Shown: piece after piece, positions 1-10,500 of the stretch
Numbering within the stretch: the stretch's first letter is position 1
How the letters are laid out: the number at the start of each line of letters is the position of its first letter
Source: Escarpia spicata
Taxonomy: Eukaryota; Annelida; Polychaeta; Sabellida; Siboglinidae
Length of the DNA stretch: 64,000 bases
Reading direction: 5' to 3'
NCBI GenBank assembly: GCA_963995525.1
Contig: OZ023214.1
Location: 50,348,578 to 50,412,577, forward strand
Notes under the pieces: model-generated
What the model saw: the letters and a program-made list of their open reading frames with translations, nothing else
Databases searched by the model: none
Told to the model about the DNA's origin: nothing
Program-made: the position numbers and the translations under genes

Positions 1-1553
1 AACTTAGCCTCTGGTACTGTCAGTGAACTAGTGTCTTCTCTGGTAAACACTGAACTAAAATACTCATTCAGATATCTTCTGATATTATATTTCCAGCACT
101 ATCTTCTAGAGGACCGACCTTATCCTGAACTTTCTGTTTGCTTCGAACATACGCATAAAAACTCTTGCTGTCATGTTTTATATTACAAGCTAATTTATGT
201 TCATAACTTCTCTTTGAATTTCTAATTTCAGCTGTAGCTTGGTTTAGTGCTTCTTTATAAATGTTGTAGTCTTCGTCATTTCCAGTACGTCTATATGACT
301 TCCACATCATTTGTTTATACTTAATTTTTCTAATGGCTTCTTTCGATAAGTATTTCTTTCTGGTCCGTTTCCCTTGTTTTTTGAAGGGAACAAATTTATC
401 TATGATGCACTCTATTTCATTCTTTAAGATATTCCAGCATTCTGTTGCTGCCTTATTCTTCAGTGTGTTATTCCAGTCTATCTTTGCTAAATATTTCCTT
501 ATATCTTCTTTTGTGGAAATTTCTCCTGAACTGCTTTTTATTATTTCTTTCTGATTTTACTTTGATGGTAAAATGTATCTGGTTGTGATCACTACTTCCC
601 AGAGGCTCACATAATTTAACATTGTCAACTAATTCATTCTGTGAGGACAAAACTAAGTCTAACACATTCTCTCCTCTGGTTGGTTCTAGCATATGTTGAG
701 AAAGGAAACTATCTTGTACTAAAACTAAAAAACTTGTGGTCCTCACTACCCATACTCTGTAGAGATTTCCATTTTATATGCCCATGGTTAAAATCCTCCA
801 TAATAACAGTCCCATTTGCTCACTTCCCTTATAGCATTTTGTAATTTTTCATTCTCTTCTGTGCTTATGTTTGGACTTCGATAAACTAATCCAACTGTTA
901 ACGTTGAGTTTCCTGAAACTATGTTATACCAAACAGCTTCTTCGCAATCTGTTTCTCTGTCTAATTTTATTTCATAAGCCTGGATAGATTCTTTAATATA
1001 TAAAATAACTCCACCTCCCCTTCTTCCTATTTTATCTTTCCTAAACATTACATATCCTGTCAGTCCCAATTCGGCATCTGATATATCGGTGGTTGCCCAT
1101 GATTCGGTTATACCTATTATATGAGGGTCAATATCTTCTACCATAATGTTTAGTTCATTTCTTTTGTTTACTATACTCCTTGTATTTAAACAAACACATT
1201 TATACCCAGCTTCAGAACAGTTTTCCAGACTGTTCTTTGTTTAATTATTTTTGCTGTCTTTATCTATGCCTCCAGTTTCAGGCTTCTCTGCGAGTCCCCC
1301 TTGCGAATTTAGTTTAAATAGCTGCAACCTGTCCCACTGTCAACAGATCGCAGCAGATTCTCTGAGAATACTGCTCCCCCTTTCCACTTATATGGAGGCC
1401 GTCTCTCATGTACATAACTTCTCTCCCAGCAAAGTACCCCCATAAATCTATGAATCCCACGCCCTCTTCCTCACACATCTGCAATGGACAGGTTATAATG
1501 TGTGTTAGAGACGTAACTAACCTTGTGGTTGTGTTATCTTCGAGGTAAGCCAC
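1..1553 (-). mobile_element. CR1-like LINE, 3' part off window (esterase-like ORF + endonuclease)
   Basis: Read on the minus strand, 1553-1314 encodes a segment like the end of an SGNH/GDSL esterase domain (residues FIDLWGYF, then DGLHISGKG), a known ORF1 module in some CR1-group LINEs. Next comes the start of an apurinic endonuclease (CLNTRSIVNKRNEL near 1190-1150, then IIGITESW and GGGVILYI in 1144-788). The endonuclease end follows at 746-468, with DLVLSS and the catalytic SDHNQI. 310-68 is the linker to the reverse transcriptase (KRSYEHKL, SFYAYVRSKQK). The frame is broken several times, so the copy is dead. The reverse transcriptase would lie left of position 1. Its position downstream of the last visible NKIRAS exon suggests it sits in that gene's last intron or 3' flank. 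Confidence 0.85.
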
Positions 1554-1805
1554 ACCACTGGCTCAATGAGTGAATTGCGATTCGCAACAGACACCTCCCA
1601 AAGTCGCACTGAAATTAAATTCACAGGTTGTATAAAAGAAAATGTCTTATTTCCTTCCTGTTACTATTTTCCTGTTATGTTTTTCCTATTAAAGTTTGTT
1701 ATTTTTTGTCAATTACTTTTCCTGTTATTTTCTGTCTTATTGCTAAGATATCCTTATCAGTATTCCATCTGTTTAGCTAACACCTGCCTAGAAGTTCAAA
1801 ATAGA

Positions 1806-4190
1806 AACACATTAAAGACCTGACTAGGAGATCTAGATAGAAACACCAAAGACCTGACTAGGAGGTCTAGATAGAAACACCAAAGACATGACTGGGAGAT
1901 CTAGATAGAAACACCAAAGACCTGACTAGGAGGTCTAGATAGAAACACCAAAGACATGACTGGGAGATCTAGATAGAAACACCAAAGACCTGACTAGGAG
2001 GTCTAGATAGAAACACCAAAGACCTGACTAAGAGGTCTAGATAGAAACACCAAAGACCTGACTAGGAGGTCTAGACAGAAACACCAAAGACCTGACTAGG
2101 AGGTCTAGATAGAAACACCAAAGACCTGACTAGGAGGTCTAGATAGAAACACCAAAGACATGACTGGGAGATCTAGATAGAAACACCAAAGATATGACTG
2201 GGAGGTCTAGATAGAATCACCAAAGACCTGACTAGGAGGTCTAGATAGAAACACCAAAGACCTGACTAGGAGGTCTAGACAGAAACACCAAAGACCTGAC
2301 TAGGAGGTCTAGACAGAAACGCCAAAGACCTGACTAGGAGGTCTAGACAGAAACACCAAAGACCTGACTAGGAGGTCTAGATAGAAACACCAAAGACCTG
2401 ACTAGGAGGTCTAGACAGAAACACCAAAGACCTGACTAGGAGGTCTAGACAGAAACACCAAAGACATGACTAGGAGGTCTAGATAGAAACACCAAAGACC
2501 TGACTAGGAGGTCTAGATAGAAACACCAAAGACATGACTGGGAGATCTAGATAGAAACACCAAAGACCTGACTAGGAGGTCTAGATAGAAACACCAAAGA
2601 CCTGACTAAGAGGTCTAGATAGAAACACCAAAGACCTGACTAGGAGGTCTAGACAGAAACACCAAAGACCTGACTAGGAGGTCTAGATAGAAACACCAAA
2701 GACCTGACTAGGAGGTCTAGATAGAAACACCAAAGACATGACTGGGAGATCTAGATAGAAACACCAAAGATATGACTGGGAGGTCTAGATAGAAACACCA
2801 AAGACCTGACTAGGAGGTCTAGATAGAAACACCAAAGACCTGACTAGGAGGTCTAGACAGAAACACCAAAGACCTGACTAGGAGGTCTAGACAGAAACGC
2901 CAAAGACCTGACTAGGAGGTCTAGACAGAAACACCAAAGACCTGACTAGGAGGTCTAGATAGAAACACCAAAGACCTGACTAGGAGGTCTAGACAGAAAC
3001 ACCAAAGACCTGACTAGGAGGTCTAGACAGAAACACCAAAGACATGACTAGGAGGTCTAGACAGAAACACCAAAGACCTGACTAGGAGGTCTAGACAGAA
3101 ACGCCAAAGACCTGACTAGGAGGTCTAGACAGAAACGCCAAAGACCTGACTAGGAGGTCTAGACAGAAACACCAAAGACCTGACTAGGAGGTCTAGATAG
3201 AAACACCAAAGACCTGACTAGGAGGTCTAGACAGAAACACCAAAGACCTGACTAGGAGGTCTAGACAGAAACACCAAAGACATGACTAGGAGGTCTAGAT
3301 AGAAACACCAAAGACCTGACTAGGAGGTCTAGACAGAAACGCCAAAGACCTGACTAGGAGGTCTAGATAGAAACACCAAAGACCTGACTAGGAGATCTAG
3401 ATAGAAACACCAAAGACCTGACTAGGAGGTCTAGATAGAAACACCAAAGACCTGACTAGGAGGTCTAGACAGAAACACCAAAGACCTGACTAGGAGGTCT
3501 AGACAGAAACACCAAAGACATGACTAGGAGGTCTAGACAGAAACACCAAAGACCTGACTAGGAGGTCTAGACAGAAACACCAAAGACCTGACTAGGAGGT
3601 CTAGATAGAAACACCAAAGACATGACTGGGAGATCTAGATAGAAACACCAAAGACCTGACTAGGAGGTCTAGATAGAAACACCAAAGACATGACTGGGAG
3701 ATCTAGATAGAAACACCAAAGACCTGACTAGGAGGTCTAGACAGAAACACCAAAGACCTGACTAGGAGGTCTAGATAGAAACACCAAAGACCTGACTAGG
3801 ATGTCTAGACAGAAACACCAAAGACCTGACTAGGAGGTCTAGACAGAAACACCAAAGACCTGACTAGGAGGTCTAGATAGAAACACCAAAGACATGACTA
3901 GGAGGTCTAGACAGAAACAAGAAAGAGGAGGTCTAGACAGAAACAAGAAGGAGGAGGTCTAGACAGAAACAAGAAGGAGGAGGTCTAGACAGAAACAAGA
4001 AAGAGGAGGTCTAGACAGAAACAAGAAAGAGGAGGTCTAGACAGAAACAAGAAAGAGGAGGTCTAGACAGAAACAACAAAGAGGAGGTCTTGATAGAAAC
4101 ACTCAAAAACCTCCTTTAGAGGCTTAGATAGAAACATCAAAGACCTGACTACGAGGTCTAGATAGAAACATAACAGACCTGCCTAGAAGG
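1806..4190. repeat. 34-bp minisatellite array (about 60 units) passing into a 26-bp variant
   Basis: The unit is 34 bp (GACCTGACTAGGAGGTCTAG followed by ATAGAAACACCAAA) and repeats almost without interruption from about 1806 to 3900. Units vary at a few fixed positions (GACCTG/GACATG, AGGTCTAGA/AGATCTAGA, AGATAG/AGACAG, AACACC/AACGCC). Marker variants recur at exactly 578 bp (gatatg at 2191 and 2769; gacatg with taggagg at 2463 and 3041; aacgcc at 2321 and 2899), a 17-unit higher-order repeat. From 3901 to about 4090 the period drops to 26 bp (GGAGGTCTAGACAGAAACAA plus GAAAGA), then the array decays to about 4190. Each unit carries the palindrome GTCTAGAC or a near form. It lies in the NKIRAS intron after the exon ending at 4411. 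No gene is encoded. Confidence 0.95.
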
Positions 4191-4410
4191 TCTACACAGA
4201 AAGTCTACTGGCATTGTAAAGGATTACCAGTTGTAACAGAAATACAATAACTAAGTCTTTAAAATTAAATTCACCTTTGAATTAGGATTCAAGAAATTAT
4301 AAACTTAACAAGTTAAATGTAAACCGAATATCATTACACAAGCGTAATGAATCCGTGTGACATATTTGTTACTCTAAAACATAACTATGTCACTAAACAT
4401 CCGTGCCTAC

Positions 4411-4504
4411 CTTTCTCTTTCTGTGCCCATTTATTTGCCAAGGTGAAGTCAACTTGTTTCACTTCTCTGAGGTCGCACTTGTTGCCAATTGAGATCACAA
4501 TTGC
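4411..4504 (-). CDS. NKIRAS: NKIRAS coding exon 5 (GNKCD motif)
   Basis: Acceptor ctgtgacag|GCAATT, donor AAAG|gtaggc; 94 nt, entering phase 0 and leaving phase 1. Encodes [20 protein letters not shown] then [16 protein letters not shown] is the guanine-binding G4 motif. The following exon is not between 1 and 4410 as far as I can see. Confidence 0.92.
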
Positions 4505-7500
4505 CTGTCACAGACAATATGATATTTTACTTACGCCATTAATGATATTTTCCATTGGTTGTACTGGAAGTCTTCTGGGAATAAGAAACATTCAATAGTG
4601 TTGGTCCTCTCATATTCACAAGAGTATCATTGTCAAACGTCTACTGAGATTTTCTCATTTTCCAATGGCATTTTCAGTGTTATTGCATAATACTGAAATA
4701 TCATTAAGCCAAGACATGGCCATGCTGGCAACTCTGCTGAAACAGTGGCTTCTCAAATTAAGCAAAGCCAAAATGGTGTTGGCAGGCTTCACCCTGAACA
4801 CTGAGATTGACAAATTCATCAATGATACAAGACTCTGATTCAAACCTGTGCCTATCTACTTTAGAGTTAAATTCGATAGGACACTGACAGCGACCACTTA
4901 ATTGGACTCCATGGCAAGGTTATGGCATGCAGTGCCCTGATCAACTGCCTTGCCAGTACCTAGGCTAGCGCTGGTTAAAAAATTTGTTTAGCTAATCTGG
5001 CTAAAGGTAAGAATTTTCTTTAGCCAAATTATATTTTCTTTAGCTTTTTTTAGCAGACACACTAAGCATGACATATACAGAACTATACAGGTAGGAGCTG
5101 GGTTGGGAGCAAGCACGAGTCGCAACCATATTAAGAACATCAACTCTCATCCTGGTATTTGCCCCAACAGAATACCATGCCCCAGTGTGGTATAAAATAC
5201 CCAATACTACCTATACACACCTCACGGCTGTGAGCCCTCAGAATGAATACTGAGTGCCTACGCCCAACATCTATTGAAGAGCTCCCTGTAATGGCTGCTA
5301 TTGCCCCATTGAGCAACCAGTGGCCAGACGCAATGGTAGATGTCCAACAGACAAGACTGAAGCAGCTCAAGTCACACAAACCCCTCTTACAGATCGTCTC
5401 TGCTAACGCCTCCCAGAAGTCTATAAAACATTGGACAGGTGCGAGGTTGGCAGCTAAATCATGGTCATCCACCACCACACCACCACACAACACCTCCACA
5501 CCACACCATCACCCCTCCACACCACCACACCACCACACCACACCACCACACCACCACACCACCACACCACCACACCACCACACCACCACACCACCACACC
5601 ACAACACCACCACACCACCACACCACCACACCACCACACCACACACATCACCACATCTCCATACCACCATACCATCACACCAGTTCATCCCTACTCCATC
5701 AACCAGTGCAGTAGGTGTCGACCTCTCGTGCCGAGCCTGGACATGACTCAACCATCTATGGTCAGGTGTGGGATGCATCGACGCCTCCATGCTGGGATGT
5801 GGCCTGGCCCAGAGTGACTGCTGTGACAGTGGGGCAATGCATACAGCTGAACACACCATCAGTGGAGACTGCCCCATCCACCAAATACCCATGGACATGC
5901 GGGGACTCGACGAGCTCAACCCAAGAACATGCGAGTGGCTTCACCAGACCAACTTCAACATCTGGATATCATATGCACTGGTGTATGGCTATCTGGTAGA
6001 TAAACATAATAAAGTGGTATGCGTAAAGCGTGGATAGGACTATCTGGTGGCATAAATGCAGATAAAGTTATGCACCCGTTTTCCTGCGTATAGTGGCCTA
6101 TTCACCGGATAAAAATGCAAACAACAGCAAATAAACCTTGGTATCACGAATACATGTCCACTGTATGTCCACTGTATTGCCATTGTATGTCCACTGTATA
6201 TCCAGGGTGCAGGTATCAATTAAAATCATAACATTTAGGCAGGGTTGGTTGTCTGCTGGACAGAAAGGTATTTCTGCCGTGCCCAGGGCTAAAATAGGGG
6301 AGAAAGGTATTTCTGCCGTGCCAGGGCTGAAATAGGGGAGAAAGGTATTTCTGCCGTGCCCAGGGCAGAAATTAGGGAGAAAGGTATTTCTGCCTGGCAG
6401 AAACAGTTTTTGCCCGGCAGAAATGGCAACAACCAGGGAGTACACACCATTGATAGGAAAGTGCAACTGTTTTGTAGAATATGTTGTCAATATCTTTCTG
6501 TACCTGTCTATGTGCAATCTGAGTAAAAGTACGAGTACATTCACATGAGTACCTTTTGCCAAAGAGTGACCTTGACCTGGCTGACTTACAAAGGGAGCAT
6601 CTCACCTCCTTCTTCTCTTTGCTTCTGTCAATCTCCTTCTTCAGTTTGTCCATGCAGTCGAACGACACACGATCCGTGACATCATACATGAGAATGAATC
6701 CCTGTGGATAGAGTGATAGCAGACTGTAGGGAACCATTTTACAAAATTAATTATCGTATTTATGGTAATGAAAATAACTTACACAATTATTTCTTTTAAG
6801 TGTCTGTAGTTATTTTTAACCATAAAAAGAGACTTTATAAATGTATGTCAAATGTATGTCAAATGTACTGTATTGCATTGTACTGATTCAGATTCCAACA
6901 GGTCCAGTGGACCCAGTAACAGGACTGATAACCGAAACAATACATATAAATAATAAAACAATAATAGAATAATAAAAACAATAAGGACATAAAACCACAC
7001 AATATCAAACATCAAATATACCAGGCAAACATCCGTTATACACAGAAATGTTTTTGAATAGAAGATCTAAATGTTTCAGCTCCTGAAAATATATCACAAG
7101 TTGGATCACTTAAATACAATGTGTTGAATGTAGTCATGCATCTAATCAAAACAGAGTGTTTTCTAATGTTGATTCTGCTACTGGAAAGGAGTATAGTTTT
7201 TGTAGAGATTATGAAGGACAGTGAAATTGGATAGCCCCTACCAGATAGGACGGGTCTTGTTGGGAGTGCACACAGTTGTGTAAAAAGTTGAGATCTGCAA
7301 CTTGCCTAAGATGTTGAAGGGAAGGTGGTCTAAAATAACGGCAAAGTGCAGGATAACTTTCAATTAATTTTTTTAACTTGTTCGGTTTTATAAATAAACA
7401 TACATTGCCAGGGATTCCAGATAACACTACAATACTCCAACTGATTTCTGATTAGATATATATACACGGATCACAAAGCCTGTACATTGGTAAATGTTGT

Positions 7501-10500
7501 GTAATTGTGCTTAATAAAACCACTCATCTTGAAAGCTTTAGAGACATTACGATTAATATGATCTTGAAAAGTCAAACTGTCGGTCAATGTGACACCGAGA
7601 TCTTTTGACAGCAGTGACCTTGGGCAGAGACTGGCTTAGAACAGTGTAGTCATAGGATATACAGTTCTTTTTGTTAGTTAACAACATTATGCAGTATTTC
7701 TCAACATTAAGTTTAAGGTGTAATGTCTCACACCAAAGACACTGTCCAGATACTTCTGCACCAACTGACAATCGGTCACCGACATAATTTTTTTAACAAT
7801 TTGGAATCATTATATAATGAGTCATATACCACTTTCTCAAAAACTTTGCAAAATAAGACAGAGATAGGTCTGTTGTTGCAGACATTTTGTTTATTTGCCT
7901 TCTTATACCCAGGAACAACATATGCTCGTTTAAAACAAGCTGGAAAAGTTCCACAGTTTAAGGACATTAAAAAGAACAGTTAGTGGACCTGCTAGTTCGT
8001 CGGCACATTCCCTAAGGATTACACTCGATATATTGTTAGGACCGCATGCTTTGTTTACATTGGTAGTTCTTAGTACTCCGATGACATCTTCATAAGACAC
8101 ACTGACAGTAGTCATTGAGTCGGATTGAAAGGAGGGAATACTTGGATAAACAAGGTTATCTACTAACGTAAAGACAGATTCGAAATGGTTCTAAATAAAA
8201 AAAATAGTTCTGATATGTCAGCTGGACTGTCTGCTTCAGTGCCGTTATATACCATTGAGTTAGGAATCTCTACATTAATTTGTTTGCTTTTGGCAAAAAT
8301 TAATAGACATTTGGTGTTTTGTTTGATGGACTGTTCAATTTCCGATATGTAGTCACAATACCTTTCTCTTTTAAGTTTCTTAAAACTGGTTCGTAGTTCA
8401 GAAAATACTTGGTAATCAGATAACGAATGTGAGCGTTTGCATGCTTTGTGTGCGGTGTCTTTCTCGTTCAAGGTTGAGATCATATTGTTATCATACCATG
8501 CTGGGTATTTACATCCACAAATGCAGATATAAGAAACGTATTTGTTTATGGCAGCATACAAAATGTCATAAAATAGATTAAAAATGTCGTCAATGTCAGT
8601 ACCGTCAGTGAGAGACGACCACGGGATACAAGACAATAAGTGTCTTAGGTGAATAAAATCCGCTTTGTGATAGTTGTAAACAAAATGTTTTGCGGGTTCC
8701 TGCTTTGGTCGGTTATGTCCTTGTAAGAGTGCGTGCGTTGTCTTTCACTCGAGACATTGTAAACATTCAATCAACAGATTTTTCAACATTAGCAGCTGCA
8801 CAAGGACTCTTTATGCTATCAAGATTATTTTTGATTTGATCATATGTTTAATGGTGTATTTTTATCAATTATGAAATGGTTCCATTTTGGCCCTTAATGC
8901 CATGCTTGATCCATCCCTGCTGAGTCAGCCATGCCAGCACCAACATGTGTGCACCCAAATAAAGTATATTTAGCATGTAAACTAAACTTGTATTTATAAA
9001 ATGTCATATATATATATATATATGACATTTTATAAATACAAGTTTAGTTTACATGCAAAATAATATATAAATAATATAATTGTATAATTATTCTGAAACC
9101 ATAAAAAGTTGCCCAGTTTTGAAGACACGCATATACTGTATGTATGTATATATATATATATATATTATAAAATGTCATATATATGTCTTCAAAACTGGGC
9201 AACTTTTTACGGTTTCAGGATAATTATACAATTACCGGGTATACACAAATGCACACATAACACAATATAATTCAAGGGCCCATGGTCATGTTGATGAGGA
9301 AGCTATAAATGTGAGAACCTGAAACAGTAGGAAATTACATCTTTCTTTTACTCTATCTTTTCAGTGGTATGGATAATTGAAACTGCATAAGTTACGGTTT
9401 CCATGAATCTGTCCAATCCTTTCTAAAAAAATCCCAATTTTTTTATACACTAACTGTGCTCGAAGTTAGCAACAAATTTAATTAGCATAAGGTATTTTAA
9501 TACTAAATAAATGACGGTTAATAGAAATCATGTATCTATTCTATGTGCTATTAAATCATCAAGAGGACAGGTTTTAGGTAATAAGCTGTACTATGAAACA
9601 AATCTTAGGCGTGTTTTGTACTTTTATTTAGTGATGCTGCTGTCATGTTTTACATTCACATATAGAATTAAATAACACTGTAGTAACCAGAAGTACAAAT
9701 TAAATTAATAAGATTTGCTATAATCTTATATCTCAAAGAGATGATCATTGATAAAGAGTACTTACATCAGCAAAACTGAGGTACTGCTTGGCAAGTTGTG
9801 GCTTCACTGGGTCCTGAAAGGTGTGGAAAGTAACATGAGAAATTGAGTAGTAAAAGATCAGCACAGCTTTGACTTCAAGTCTTCCTGCCTTTCTGTGTCT
9901 AAATTCGTCAACTGCAACTCCACCTCAATGACATTTGACGTGCACAGAGATGACCTTCCTCTTACTGTCACTAACCTACACCCACCCGTGGAGCAGTAAA
10001 CCTCTTGTCTACGCTATATATATATACATCAATCATAAGTGTGATAACACACCAGCCCGGCTGTGTCGTAGAAGTGAACCTTTTCCTTTTGGCCCCGATC
10101 TGTGTCGATGAAGGCCACATAAATGTCCTCCAGTGTTGAAAACATTGTCTGCAAAATAACAAAATCAGAGTGTCTTTTATTAAAGGGGCCCTGTATACAT
10201 TGCGCAATTCCAGGGCAGAAGTATTTTGTCGGCCGATACTTGACATCTACAGCTATTTATAGAACAGTCTGCTGCAGGAGATATGTTTTTCGTCGTTAGT
10301 TCTCAGGAACATAAGACAAGCGTGCACTGCATCTAGTGATTGTGTTGTTGATAAGGATTTATTTATTTAGTGTTGTTAGTCATAAATAAATCCTTATCAA
10401 CAACACAATCACTAGATTCAGCACATGCTTGTCTAGTGTTCCCGAGAACTGACAACGACAAAGAAATCGCCTGCACGAAACTGTTCTATAAATAACCGCA

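Noticed and set aside
1806..4190. CRISPR array
   Set aside because: Units are contiguous with no unique spacers, and the genome is animal; this is a minisatellite.
5461..5817. Long open frames rich in His/Thr/Pro (plus) and Val/Trp/Gly (minus)
   Set aside because: They are readings of the CAC microsatellite and have no start context or similarity.
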